From: Diploscapter coronatus
Taxonomy: Eukaryota > Nematoda > Chromadorea > Rhabditida > Rhabditidae
Assembly: GCA_964036155.1 (NCBI GenBank)
Contig: OZ038423.1
Span: forward strand, 20,785,249-20,849,248
Length of the DNA: 64,000 nucleotides
Direction of reading: 5' to 3'
Shown: piece after piece, positions 38,325 through 51,212 of the stretch
Layout: the number at the start of each line of letters is the position of its first letter
Position numbering within the stretch: the stretch's first letter is position 1
Made by a program: the position numbers and the translations under genes
The notes under the pieces: generated by a model
Told to the model about the DNA's origin: nothing
Database searches by the model: none
Seen by the model: the letters and a program-made list of their open reading frames with translations, nothing else

Positions 38325-41051
38325 CTTTTATTGGCGAGAATAAGTCTGGCGACACTGGATTCGAGATGTCGATCCCTGATTATGGCTATGAGCGGGTTTG
38401 CCACGCAGTGCACAGAAAATGCTGCCATTTCGATCGCATTCAGGCCTGCATAGCCATTCTGCAATCAGTCGTTCGCTTGATTGTTTTCTTGCATTCATTT
38501 TCTTCTTGCCTTATGATGTTTAGCTTCCCAAATAACGATAAGTGCAATGATAATCAGCGACATTGTGTCGAGTAACAGCCATAGACAAACCGTCCCTGAT
38601 TCATTCAATAGCTTTAGTCTTTCGGAATCCTAATATAAAATCCTACAAGTTGAAAACTACAAATTCTCAAAATTACCCTAGTTGTAGGCGGTGAACGAGC
38701 GAGTAGGAATAAGTTTAGTGGATGAACAACCTGGATTTTTTTATTTGATAAGAAATTATCTTCCATTCTTACCAGATTGAGTAATAGAAGAACTCCAAGG
38801 AAGGCTAATTGGAAGGACACAGCCAAAAGGACGGAATCTGAGAACTGAACGAGGAAACAGTCGATGGGCAGGAAAATGAGCACGATCAGCCAAGTGCACG
38901 CAGTGAGGCGACCTGATTGGCATCTGAAAAAAATCGTCCATTCATTTTCAAAATGGTGCGTGTTATTGTCCAGAATCAAATCTTAGATTTTTCACATTCT
39001 TGATTATTCATGAGGTGAACATTGCCTAGCGAAGAGGGAATTGACGTTGGTAGGAACCGCGGAATGAAAAAGTTTGAGAAAAGTAGAGAGCGCGGCGAGA
39101 ACGCAAGTGAACAAAGAGGAAATGCTTCGAACCGACGCTAGAGTCCATAGAAAGAAGCGACGTTAATCTCAAAAATAATGAAAAGTATTTCCGGCCCAAC
39201 TCAGGATTTTACGAGCTCTGACAGTGGGTAAAGCCATGAAAAATTCACTACAAATTCATCCGCTTTTACACATACGACAACAGCCGGTTCATCGGTTTCA
39301 TGATGTATTTCAAAGTCGTCGACCTCGCATTTATCCCGGAATAAATCGAAAAATTTTTGTCATTCATCTCGTCTCATAGGTATTCAAGGAGTTTCAATTT
39401 CTATAACTCTTCATACGCGTAAGGAGGAATATAAAATTGAGATGCACGGCTAAAATTAGCCATTCATTGAGGCAATTCCTCTGCCATTTCTGAGCGAAAA
39501 CTTTCTCTTTCTTCGATATAAAGCCAGATAAAAATTAGATGCGCTGCTCTCGCGATTTTAATCATAGTTTTTGCATGTTAATTAGGGACTGGTAAGACTT
39601 GAAGATGAAAGATTGACGCAACAACTTGGGGGATTTGGCTAATTTGGGAACTATTAATGAATATTTTATTTTCTAACGTAATTTTACAAATATCACTGAT
39701 TTTATTAATGAACATTGGGAAAGATTGGAGATTAGCTAGATTAGATTTTCTTCCTGCATCACACGCTATGTCTGCGAATTTATATTTTCATGATGGGAAA
39801 TTTTAATCTTTTTTCATCGAAATTTAGCGATAAATGGATTGCGCCCTCAAATAGACTATTTTTCCCTAGGTTTAGGCCTTTATAGATGCAAGCTTTCGCC
39901 CACGGCTCATGCCTAGACTTTTTCCCTCGCCCTCCATTCCCTTCCCATTCCAACCCCATCCATCCATTCTATTCTTTCAGCTTTTGTCTCTTTCCTTCCC
40001 ACTTCCCTTTAGCACTCGGCTGTCGTTTTGTCTCGAGCACTCCCCACTTCCTTCTTTTCTTTCTAATTATCTCCTTTATTGCCCCTCTACCTAATGAACA
40101 CAGGATTATAAGAAAAAAATCTGTTGAGCAGAGCTTCATGAACTCCACTTGTGGAGTTTACCCGCTAGAAAGTGAAGTACGAGTTTATGATGTTTTGTGA
40201 AATTGCTAGAAAGTTCTGGCATTATTGACTTGACTGCTTACTTGGATGCATGACAATGATGTCGATTGAGGATGTGAAGAATGCCGATGGCGAGGAGGGA
40301 AAGCATGCTGACTGTCGAGTTGAGCAACAGGGCGATTGCAGAGGCATCCAGAGTGGCACAGTCAGAAGAACCACGCACCTGCAATCAGTCCATCATTCCC
40401 ATTCGTCTTCCATTATATTTCTCAGCCATTTCCCACAACTTCTTCTCCCTTCCCTTTCCCCCACCTCTTCTTTTCCCTCTCAAAACGCACTGCTCTGCCA
40501 TCGCCAACAGCAGCAAATTCAATTGTTCGTGTACACGAAAACGAGCGAAATTTGTCGCTGAAAGAGAGGAAAAGAAACGAAATAGAAAACTTCGGCAGAA
40601 ATGGATGCACATGCACATGGGTGGATATGAGATATTAGAATAGTAGGAAAGGGAAGAGATGATAACGGATACGCATTGTTCAATAAAAATACAAAACGAA
40701 GCTGATCTTCATTGAAAATTTGTTGATAAAAATAAATGTTCGAAACTCGGAATCAAAATTGATTTTTCGCAACTCTCGTTCACTCCTGATAAAAAACAAA
40801 GCTGATCTTCACGAATTTAGCAAAAGACTTACACTCTGTTGAGTGCAGGAAAGTCCATTCGAGATGTGTGATGATCCAATGCTGCAGAAGACAGCGATTG
40901 TCGAGGAAATGATATTGGACAGCCATAGATTGCAGCTGAGCAGGTAGGTGGCCGTGTGGAGGCGGGAGTCACTGGAAATGGCTATGAAGACGAGCAGATT
41001 GAAGCCGAAAGTGATGACGGCAAGCACGAAATTGACGAGTCCTGTCAGCAT
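38325..41051 (-). CDS. Orphan class A GPCR-like seven-span receptor (last exon not identified)
   Basis: Five - strand exons keep phase: 41051-40833, 40378-40242, 38923-38773, 38629-38510, 38458-38325 (about 253 codons). Exon 1 holds two spans (LVNFVLAVITFGFNLLVFIA and a NLWLSNIISS-type helix 2). Exon 2 holds a Cys before helix 3 and a long helix ending LAIGILHILNRHH. Exon 3 gives helices 4 and 5, exon 4 helix 6, and exon 5 helix 7 with VHCVANPLIAI and then IRDRH. NPLIA stands in the NPxxY position, and LNR replaces the DRY motif. The intron between helices 6 and 7 (38459-38509) needs a GC donor. The frame stays open upstream to 41213, so the ATG at 41051 is a choice. The ligand is unknown and the assignment to class A rests on topology and the NP motif. 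Confidence 0.65.
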
Positions 41052-41628
41052 GTCCTTGGATATGCAGGTGCAGAGGTCTTTCGAAGCACTCACCTCTATT
41101 CTGCTGTGCAGCTTCCCCTTTTCCTCTTTACATGCATTTCGTTTTTTTTCTTGTTCTCGCATTTCTGAATCTCTCCTTCCTTCTCTTGTGCTCTCTTCGC
41201 CAAGCTTGTGCATCGATTGAGTTCCGCCCCTTTTGGAGGGGGAAAGGAGAGGGGACGATGTGAGGAAATGTGAAGTGAATGAAGCAATGAGGCAATGAAG
41301 AGAGGGACGCCGTCATCAGAAAGAAGGCTAGCTCTGCTTGGATGGAGGAGAGGAGAGTTGATGATGGATGGAGAATGGAGGGTGGAAGGGGAACGGGATT
41401 GATGGGCTTGTTTTGGGAGAGTAATAAATAATTAGGAAAATCAGTTTATTTATTGTTCAAAAGTATGGAATTCTTTAAGCATAGAATTTTTCTGCAATTG
41501 TACTATCATCAAGTAATTTTATGCTAAATTTGTCTCTTCTATACTAGCTTTCAAAATCTGCGGACTTATTACAAAGTGGAATGGGAGTAAAATTACTCGG
41601 TGATTCGTGTGATGATATTTGATATCGT

Positions 41629-43330
41629 TCACGGACTCCGTAATCCGTGCGTTCTTCTGACATGTGAATCGTGTGCAGCGTGAGAGGCAAATGGCTTTCC
41701 ACAGACGGCGCACTAAAATGATATTTTGGGGTTATTTGATTCGAAATGTTTGTTTTCGTCAGAATAAGTTACTCACCTTGAATGGCTTCTCTCCTGAAAA
41801 CATTACATTATTTTTGGAAACAAGCATCAATTTTATTTCATACCGCTGTGTTGTCGAATGTGAGTCCTCAAAATTGATGAAGCAGTAAATGCTTTCGGAC
41901 AGAAGGAACACTAAATTTTGAATCATAAATTCCGGCTTGTTTTATGGACTTACCTTGTATGGACGTTCTCCAGAATGGACTCGTAAATGCTGAAATTTAG
42001 AAAACTAATCCCTTGAACATCAGATCATTATCACCAGAGCTTTGATATATCAGTTCGGAATTAGTGCGATTTCAGTGAACTCGATTCCTAACCGGAACTT
42101 CTTTTGAATTGCTTTTCAAGTTTCATTACACGTCGAATGAATTTCAATTGTACTTTCACAAAAATATTAGCAGCTTTTTGAAGCTTCGACTTGATTTTGG
42201 CAGGAAAAAACTCGCAATTCGAAGTTTTTCCTGCTTAAATTTCGACTACAATCAGAGTCGAGACGACTTTTATATCTTGAAAATCGTTTGCGAGTTTGAT
42301 CCCAATTTTCGTCTCGCTTCTGTCTACGAACTCGATTTGCCAAATTCTTATTTCATGACAACCTTTATTCTTGTTTCACCTTATTCAAGGAGCTCGATTG
42401 ACTGAATGACTTATTGCAGAGAGTGCAGGTGTGTGGTCTGTGATTTTCATGGACATGGAGCACGTGAATCCGCAGTCGGTCCCTCTTCTCGAACGAACTG
42501 CAAAGGAAACGGAAATTAACACATCGATTCGACGCGCAAAAGGAGCGCATTACAGACAGACGCAAATATGAGAGGAAGGAAAGGATACTGTGAAGAGCTG
42601 CTGAGAGTGCTTGACAGAGGGGAAGTGGCGAGAAGGCAGGGATGATGAAATGGAGAATGAATGCTGCATGGCAAACAGTACAACAAGATGAGATGACAAA
42701 TAAGGCCGTCAGATTATAGGCACACAACCAACTGGTAGAGAATATGGATGCAATACTTCATTATGACATAGCGAGGAGGGTCGCGCGAAGTTTCAACTGC
42801 AACTTCGGGCGGCCTTGGTAGTGAATAAACTATTCAGGATTATATAACTATGAGGATATGACAATCAATTTAGTAACGAATATAAGTTCAGAGGAAGAGC
42901 AGTTTTAATCGTTTTCGGATGGAATAATGCATACTTTTATGAGTAGGTCGTGATAAATTTCACATATTTTTACGAATAGAAATTTATCAAGTATATCAAA
43001 TTCTAACTAATTTTTCAATCAAAAGTGATTCAGATGATTTTTGGCTAATGTAAGACGTCAAGCATTTGCTCTTCACTGTTGAGAATAGAATCGTATTCAT
43101 ATAAAATTATACCGTGAGCAAATTGTGCATTTGTACGTTCTCTTTCCGTCGTCGATGCATCTGAAGATCAGCTTTGAAATTGTGGTAAAAAGACCTTATT
43201 GTTTCCAAACCTTGTATATTTTAGATGTTTATCGCGGTAATAAGAGTAAGAGAAGATCTTGCCGCAACTGAAGATGAGATATTGTTCAGACCTATTCAGC
43301 ACTTATCCACTTACCGATCACATGAGAAAC
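41629..43330 (-). CDS. PRDM14: PRDM14-like C2H2 zinc-finger transcription factor, zinc-finger exons
   Basis: Eight - strand exons join in frame: 43330-43315, 43267-43211, 43160-43113, 42497-42380, 41989-41954, 41910-41844, 41793-41777, 41712-41629. They encode five fingers. The first has CDRCGKIFSYSYYRDKH with a Cys as its last ligand. The next four contain RSFEKRDRLRIHVLHVH, SFSQSSSLNKHLRVHSGERP, AFTASSILRTHIRQHSGEKP and FASHAAHDSHVRRTH. This order and wording match the PRDM14 finger array. In mammals PRDM14 represses differentiation genes in pluripotent and germ cells; the role here is unknown. Two exons are tiny (16 and 17 nt). No clear PR/SET domain was located upstream. The stop follows the last finger by five residues, so the final fingers of mammalian PRDM14 are absent. 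Confidence 0.8.
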
Positions 43331-43907
43331 CTAAAATAGTGTGTTGATATTTTCATGTTCATGATCTGTATTTTTATTGTGTGATGATGATAGATTAGCT
43401 CCCCGACTTTAGGTCTCGAGACCAATTAACAATTTCATTCTCATTATCTGCTCTCCTGCCCTCTTTTTAGAGCTCTTCTTTTGTTGATTCTCCCCTTCTT
43501 TCTCTTTAAATTAGATTCCATAATGAGCTTCGTCTATGCACGCAGTGGTAGTGGATTATCTCACGAAACGAAATAGAGAAGTCAGAGGGTAAAGGATCTA
43601 ATCGAGGATTACTGTAGTGGTTGGCAAGGAATTCTAATCACATGCAACTCGATCTGTCTAGTGTTAAAAAGTACTATTTGTATCAAACTATAGTCCTCAT
43701 AAAGTCGTTTATCGGAATGATTGGATAGACAATTTATGCATGATACGGTAGAAATAAAGCCCTCGAGTTTATTTACCGATGAATAAAACTGATCTTAACC
43801 GAATTTTTATGGATATTGAGGCTAGCATAGAATTATAAGTTACATTTCACAAAATGGATAAAATCAAGTGCTTTCCTTCGATCAAGGATGATAGATCTTC
43901 TTCAAAC

Positions 43908-44731
43908 AATATCATTTATGAGGAATCTCTTTGATCCGGATGATTTGGTTGGACTTGAATTAGAAGTAGATGCTCTACCTGCTGCGGAAACAGATGCAGA
44001 AGTGTCGATTGACATGTTGAGAGGGGAAGATGGGGAAGGCAGACTGAGAGATGGAGACGGTGCTGATAGACATAGCTCGCTACCACATGGGACGGCACGC
44101 AATACACGAGATCTGAATTGATTAAATAAACGTAAAGTGTATCAGTTCGTGCACGAATTTACCCATCCACATTTGGTGATGTCGAAGAGCAATTGATATG
44201 CTCCATCCATGAACGAGGAATATGAAATAGTAATAATATATCATTTTCATAGTGAAGTTAAAAACCCCAACTTTACCTTCAACTCATCCCCTTCATTGAG
44301 TCCATTTTCTCTGATGCAGATTACTGTAGAAAATAGAGAATTTCCAATTGAAAATGATAGGAACATTAAGCCGGGAACGGTCTCTTTCGGAGGAGTGAAA
44401 GAATCTGGAAGACAGAACGTTGCTAGTGAAAGAAAGTAACAATTTGACGATCTGATAAAATGACGAAAATTCTTCTCGGGAATTTTTCCTTATATTGAAG
44501 GTTTTCCTTCAGATCATCATATTTTACTCCCTACGAAATGAGGAATTGCTTACTTTCCAATCGAAGCGAGATGGTTTGAAGATCAGAAGGCTGATTGCCA
44601 TTCAGCACTGACAAAGTGACTGACGGGGGTGAAACTGGAGAATGGGGAAGAGGAAAGGGAAAATCGGATGGGAAGAACGGCATCCGAGGGAAGAAATTGC
44701 TGAGGAATAACATTGGAGACAGGAGGGCATC
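43908..44731 (-). CDS. Candidate 5' exons of the PRDM14-like gene or of a separate regulator
   Basis: Four - strand exons keep phase with each other: 44731-44554, 44404-44277, 44200-44163, 44112-43908. The product is Phe/Pro-rich (PFFPSDFPFPLPHSPVSPPS), then a hydrophobic stretch with ENGLNEGDELK, then Ser-rich, and it ends with SKRFLINDI. That last motif resembles an eh1-type Groucho-binding motif found in the N-terminal part of developmental transcription factors. Position and strand make it a candidate N-terminus of the zinc-finger gene at 41629-43330, but the phases do not join directly, so at least one exon is missing. The donor at 43907 (gtttga) and the acceptor at 44201 are weak. Confidence 0.4.
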
Positions 44732-46346
44732 CTGCAAAAAGTGTCAATAAAAATTATTAGACCACTACCTCAACCATTTACAAAATAGCTCTGACATTGG
44801 AAATGTATTTCGAGAATGCGAGCATTGAACGCATACAATACTTATTTAACAACATTGCGAATGGTTCAACCTAATAGGCTACTGTGTAGCTAACTAAAAT
44901 ATCCTACTGTACCTGAGATGGAGATAGAGCCGACGATGTAGCTTGCCGAAGGGGTAGCATTTCCAAATGATGCTAGAACTGAGTGAAAAGCGAAGAGAGA
45001 CCCGGAAGAATACTGTAAGTGGGAAGGGGCGGGACTTGAAAGGGAAGGGAGTTAGAGAGGACAATCCAACAGAGGCAAGAGAGCAGCAGCAGCTCAAGAG
45101 GGTGAGAGGGGAAGGCAATAGACACCGCGACTCTCTCGAGCAATGTGCAAACTATGAATTTACAAAATGGAGATGGAGAAGGGTACGTGAAAATGACACA
45201 CGCACAAACACAAGTAAATAGTATAACAAATTTAGGTTTGATAGAACTATAGAACTCGCTTCTAAGTTTGATAATGCAAAAGTTTTCCATTCAGACGTTA
45301 GAAATATCTTATAATTGCAAGATTTCAATCAAAATCTATTGCATCTTATTTTTTATCGTAATTACTGTATCAGTATGATAGTCTTGAATATTCTGACACT
45401 AAACCTGATCACTGGTTTCCGTATTTGACACTTTTGACACTTGTAATCGGATGCGATTGAACTGTATTGTCAGTGTTGACATAATGCAATTACAGACTCA
45501 AACAGATTCGTAGAGTCATCTTCTTTTCCGCATTGTAGGGGGTGTCAAATGAGAGGAGACACCATTGTGTGCAAGACTTTGCCGGAATAATAGCAGTAAA
45601 TGGAAAGGAGGGAGAGGGGTTTACGAGCAATCTGCGCATGTAATTGGGTGATGGAACAATAATGAAACCACACACAAACACACAGATGGCTAGATTGAGA
45701 TTGGAAATCATCAAATGACTGCAATGACTCTATGATAGAGATGGTGTTAGGAGATTGAGAGCCGTTAAATAGACTATTTCTTATGACAATATCGCATAAC
45801 TGTTCAAAGTAAAATAGCAGTCATTGAACTTGTTCTAATTCTAAAAAACCTGATAAGAATGCGATATTATATGTGTTCTTAATAAGCCAAATTTAACTAA
45901 ACGTATTATTATGCTGCTTTTCAGATCAGGATAACTTACGAAAACATATAGCACGATCTCACTCGAATCGTAACCTATTTTATTCAAGCGATCATTTTTC
46001 AGAATATAGCGTATGGAATATCTCCTGCTTTTCTGCTTGTCCTTTCCTTTTTTCTAGTAATAAAATTCCTTTCAGATTATATGTAGATTCATTCCTTCAT
46101 TCTCAGTCTCACCCCCTGTCTTTGCCCTCGAATTATTCGTTTTCCGGCAGTAAATTTTCACTCCTTATCAGTAATCGGCTTTTCTAATTCCTTTACTATC
46201 AGCTCCTGAATCCCTTTGTTTCGTCTGTTTTCTGCATTCTTTTCGTTGAAATGCACCCTTTGATTAATCAACGCTTTTACTGATAGATTTGTGCACTCGT
46301 GCACTCCATTTATTTATTGCTAGATTCCTTCTCTGAATTTCTAGAA
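44732..46346. other. Intergenic or intronic region, no gene recognised
   Basis: AT-rich with purine-rich patches. On the - strand 45714-45640 there is a hydrophobic stretch (ISNLNLAICVFVCGFIIVP) after a CAG acceptor-like site; alone it is not enough to call an exon. Nothing else supported. Confidence 0.4.
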
Positions 46347-46863
46347 ATGCGTGTCCTCATCTCTGTATTCGCCATTTTGGCTGTTGTCTTCGCAGTTCAC
46401 CCGATCATACACGCCATTATGAATGGAGTCCTCTGCAAACCATGTGAAAATCTGATCAGTGTAAAAAACTTGTTTTTTTAAATATAAATTTATCCCACAA
46501 TGTCAATGCTTTTAGAATGGTGAAAATAACACTGAAGGCGATATTACGACCTGGTTGAATAAAGAAATCAAGGCGATTTGCGCTCCTCTGGGAATTCTCA
46601 AGAACGAATGCATCAAGGAATTCCAGGCTGTGAGTTAATTTCGTAGAAATTTGGTTCAGCGATTTCTGATTATGTTTTCGAGAGTTATTTTTTTCTTTTC
46701 TTTTGATTGATACCGCCGAATAGATGAAAATTCGATAAGGAAAGAATTCTTGCAAAATTTTTGTTTCAAGTGAAGATTTTAGAAGGAACAACAAATCATT
46801 GACGCAATCAACAACAAGGCTGATCCTCATGCGGCTTGCCATGACATGGACTTCTGCGATTAG
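46347..46863 (+). CDS. Small secreted saposin-B-like (caenopore-type) protein
   Basis: 102 aa from exons 46347-46460, 46516-46629 and 46783-46863. Residues 1 to about 18 form a signal peptide (RVLISVFAILAVVFAV). The mature part has six cysteines in the saposin pattern: CKPC, then ICAPLGILKNEC, then ACHDMDFC. Such proteins form a five-helix disulfide-linked bundle that binds or disrupts lipid membranes. In nematodes the small single-domain forms (SPP/caenopores) act in digestion of bacteria and in gut defence; that role is inferred by family only. The protein is acidic to neutral and short, the usual size for a single domain. It lies alone on the + strand between - strand receptor genes. Confidence 0.8.
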
Positions 46864-47439
46864 ATCTGATTTTTCCCATGCAATTGTGATATTTGTAAAG
46901 AATAATACAAAATACAGATTTTTTTACAAACTCATATTCATATATAGAAACATAAGCAAGGTATCCAAATTATCTACGAACTAGAGCTTCAGGCTTTTTC
47001 GGAAATTATACTATTCATTCAATGTAGTTGGGCGACGCGAAAAAATCGTCGTAACGTACCGCAAAAATATTTTGAAAGTTTGATACCGCACTGCTAACAT
47101 TTTCGGTTTCAACGAATTTTGTAGAACAAGCATGACAGAAATCGTAATCTATCAAGTGTTATCACCAGAAGTCTTCTACTATTTCGAGTTTAATAGAGAA
47201 AAGAGCAGATTGAATTATTTTCTGGAACTAGAATATAGTAATAATTGCTTGAAAGAGATATAAAGACGAGTTGGTTAGCACTTGACTTTTCCATCCTGCG
47301 GAAAACAACTCATCTACATCAGGAATATGGCTGCGCTATCGGTAACACTAATTTTAGCAAACATCGAAACATGTTTTCCAATCCAGTTCGATCTACCTTT
47401 CCCAATGATACAAATATGCCGAATAAATTTGTCCTTTGA

Positions 47440-47520
47440 AATTATACGTGCATATTATTGATTGGAGAGAACGTCGATATCAAAAATTACGCTATTCGAA
47501 TTTTTATTGCTGAATGAATA
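47440..47520 (+). repeat. Third copy of the kelch-flanking repeat family (partial)
   Basis: Matches the reverse complement of about 13340-13390: an ATTGATTGGAGAGAACG block, then CGATAT-CAAAAA, then TACGCTATT. The copy is partial and shows that the repeat that brackets the kelch cluster also occurs elsewhere in the window. Confidence 0.6.
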
Positions 47521-48659
47521 CCAGCTTTCTCACCAACTAACAACGCAAGAAATTTTAGCAGACAAAATCAACCTATATAATTCGACCAGGATAATACATA
47601 TGAATCTATTTGACCTTCTAGTCAACTTTGGAAACTAGTAATATTTTTTATTTATCCACAAGGGTTGAAATCACGAAATGATGCTAGAATAAAAAATGGG
47701 TTTTATTGAAGAGAAAAACAGTTCAATAGTTCATTGCATCATGAGTGTAGAATTTATGCTAGCAAAAATAGGAAAACTATACGAGGTGCAGAAATACATG
47801 AAAGATATGGATAGGTACGGTCAAATAGGGGAAAGGTATTCCCGTCTCGTTCTACAAGAAAAAATCACAACATCTGCGCCCTTTGCTATCTTCATTCTCT
47901 CCAGTCGAAATACTCTCTCCTTTCTCCTGCTGTTTGGCGAACTTGTCGAATAAAGAAATGCAAAGAAGGCGAATCACGAGCGATTTTAAAGAGAAGCAGA
48001 GAAAATGAGGCTATTAGAAGGAAATGGAAGAAGTTTGGAGTTTTTGAGGAGAAAGGTGAACTTTTGTATATGTGATGGGCAGGGAGCTAGGCAGTCGGCT
48101 GGCAGAGTAGCAGGTAGAGCAATTGATTCGACTTATTTTGTAGCTTCGCCCTAGAATTTTCTCTTCTCTCAGTTATTTTTGAAAAATTTCCGGCTGTTTT
48201 TCAAATTAAAAAGTTCCGACTCCTATTCCTCTGAGGTAAAATTAAAAAATTCCTGCACTACTCTTTGATCTGTCATTATTTTGGTTCCGTTCAATCCCAG
48301 CTATTTTCACGCACCGTTACTTTATGTTTGAGTCATAACCTCTTTTTGAAAGGAAATTGAAAGTCTATTTATGATTTGAAAATGCTAGTCGAAATCAAAC
48401 ATCTTCATCTCGTTTTGTTTTGCATTTTTCGAGACATTTTGAATGAATCACGAATTCTTCTACCTGAACCCAAATTTCATATCATTTTTCATCTTTTTAA
48501 AAGTCTGTTCAAGATTTATTCTTCAAATAACTTCCATTTCGCCGGACCCATTATTTCTCTATTTAGTTTTCTGTATATATTTTTATTCGATTTCGTTTCA
48601 TACCCGTTCGGATGCAATTATGAGATATACTCATCTTCAATAATTGAGATATCCTCGAA

Positions 48660-48823
48660 ATGTCGCAACTCGACGAGAAAGAAGCGAATTGGACAAGCAA
48701 TTCGAATGGAGTGCGGTGGAATTTGACAGAAGCAGAAATTGAAGCAGCCAGGCAGAACATGCACAATGGAAGTCAAGAAGAGAAGGCTAACGGCAAGCAC
48801 AATGAACAGGGACACAGTCAAAG
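48660..48823 (+). CDS. Candidate alternative first exon, possibly of the LAPTM-like gene
   Basis: An ATG-initiated open exon of 54 codons with a phase-2 donor (CAAAG/gttggc). Composition is protein-like and hydrophilic (MSQLDEKEANWTSNSNG start; TEAEIEAARQN helix; NGKHNEQG). Its donor phase equals that of the first exon of the LAPTM-like gene (51213-51433), so it could splice to 51716 as an alternative N-terminus across 2.9 kb. No independent support. Confidence 0.35.
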
Positions 48824-51212
48824 GTTGGCCATAATTTGTTTTTGAAATATTTTTTGTCTGATTTATTTCATCATTTTTTGCTACAATGTACGTGATGGAA
48901 GTGTGGCAATGATATAAGGGAATACATAAAATTTGATGCAAACTTCTTAAATGATCTCCATTTTATCTAGTATTTTTGGCCATATTAATTAAAGTCTTCG
49001 TAAGTAAGATAATACAATATTCGGTATTATGCAAACGTTTGGCCTAAAATTATGATGCGACTAACTAAAAATAGCCAGGATTAAGAATAAAATTCCATCT
49101 TTTCAATTGTTCTTTTAAGCCCCTATAGAACTAAACAATAGAATGATTCATTTTCTATGGATTTTAAATATCACATATTATTGTACTCATTCATATAACT
49201 TTTCTTGCAATAATTTTCGAGAAAAGATTTTATGTCTATAAAAATTCTCGATCTCCAAAATTGGACATCCAGTTCTAAATGATTACTTCCTCCAAATTAC
49301 CTCTTCCTTCTTTCAACCTCATCCCAATTCATCCATCCATTGCATTCCATGTTTCTCTTCGAGCAAATCTAAATTTAACATTTCCCTGCAACATTTTTTC
49401 GTCCTTTTGGCATCACATCCGGCCTTTTTCTTGCAGAGACTCTTTTTCTCGTGCATTTCGAGATTGGCTCCAAACTCGAATTCTATTCAATTATGCAATT
49501 GGTTCGTCTTTTTCACTGCGAAAAGCCACTAGATCTTCTTCTTCGATGTCTAAATTTACGATAATATAATCCATTTCAAAATATTAGAAGAGACGTATTG
49601 CGATTGGATGAAGTATTATTCGTTCATTACGATGTGAAATTTTCTCAAGTTGGTATTTTTCAAGTAAAAAAGATTTTATTTTAACACTTTTACGTGAAGA
49701 TAGACCTTTTAAATATGAAAAATGCCACCTTTTAAAATAGAAATAAAAAACTTACACTGTTAATAATTTCTCACGTTTTCCCCAATCGCAATAGCATTTG
49801 CGTATAGTTTGAACCTTCATCCATACGAAACTCACGGAATAGTAAAATTTGGCATTGCACGTTGGTATTCGATAACTTTGAAGGGCAATCAACACAGATC
49901 AGCACCATTCTTTGACTCTCTGACTGATTGCTTCTTAGCCTACGCCCCCCAACACTCCGCACAACCCCGAGTATATCATCGAAAATTGAACTGAACCGAA
50001 CTCGTTTTGTAAAGACCAAAAGAGATGGAGAAGAGGATACAAGAAAAGAAGACAGGCAAAATGAAAGGGGGGTCGAAAATTGATCATTCGATAGTTGAGT
50101 AGTCACTGGCTAGAGACTGTAGATTGCACTATTGCATAGGTTAGGAAAGAAGGAAGGGGGGCTTATGTTCGGCGACCAACCCATTCAAACATCAGACAAT
50201 TCACACTTCTTCATCTGCATCGGCTTTTTCATTCAATTCCAATTCAATGATGTCAACTTTAACAATTTCTGAGTTATGAGTCAAATCTATTGACTAATTT
50301 CGCGCTTGAATTGCTGAATTGCTACATTTTGCCGAACATCAGCCTAGTCAATTCCATTTCCTCTTTCTTTACTCAAATTTAGTGTAGTTCAGCCACATTT
50401 AGTGACAATCGTGGTATGTGTTTAAACCTGAACTTGACCAAAATTGTATAAATTCTATTTCTTCCACTATGTCTACTACGCACTCAAGTCATTTCCTTCC
50501 ATTTTCATAAGTACTCCATTCGTTTGCCTTCTAAATCGATCCTGCCTTCACCCCTCGGAGATAATCCTCCTTCCTAGCTCATTTCCAATGCAGTTGTCTT
50601 TCATATTCTCCATACTCAGCTTTAATTAGGTATTTTTCATATCTAAACTTTAGAACCTATTTTTCATGTTGGTTCTGGATGTTGAACGTGAAAATCTCAA
50701 GAATCACAGGACAGTAAAGGGTGTTCAGACTGTGAATTCATGCCTCTCCGCATTGTCGTATCGAGTTGTTGAGAATTAGCTATGTTCTCCCATTCTCCAT
50801 TCTTTTGGCTAATCATCTTTTACTCGAAAATGCCCAACGCATTCGCCGAATTTCAGCTTCATCTTCATTTTTCCTCTTTTTTCTCCTTTTGTTACAACTC
50901 GTGATTTTCCCATTCATCTATCCACTCATATAAATACGCATCGTGCCTTGTGTTCTGTTCCGACTGCTGATCCTGATGGAGAATATTGCGCATTACGAGA
51001 CTTCCTTCCTCTTTTTATTTCGGAATTTCGTAAAGTTTCACCGAAGCCATTTTGTTAATTCACTATCCACACGTTGTCTCCATAATTTCAGGCTTCAATT
51101 AGTTGCGTATTTTCGAATTTCGAAGAAATGCGGGGTTTCGGAAGCCTTGGCCGGGTTTCTTCTGCTCTGCTTTTTATCGTTAATTTACTTTCTTCTTGTC
51201 ATTATCATCGCG

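Larger units (their letters stand above)
46864..51212. other. Long non-coding stretch with one candidate exon and one repeat copy
   Basis: Mostly AT-rich sequence without family matches. It contains the repeat copy at 47440-47520 and the candidate first exon at 48660-48823, both listed separately. Open frames at 48376-48726, 49279-49569 and 50943-51212 are hydrophobic, AT-driven and lack splice or similarity support. Confidence 0.5.

Noticed and set aside
45490..45714. Hydrophobic - strand frame resembling a receptor helix 2
   Set aside because: Only one helix, with no neighbouring exons of a seven-span protein in phase.
50943..51212. Upstream in-frame extension of the LAPTM-like first exon
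   Set aside because: Hydrophobic and AT-driven, unlike the cytosolic N-termini of the family. The ATG at 51213 begins the Ser-rich tail that looks like real protein.
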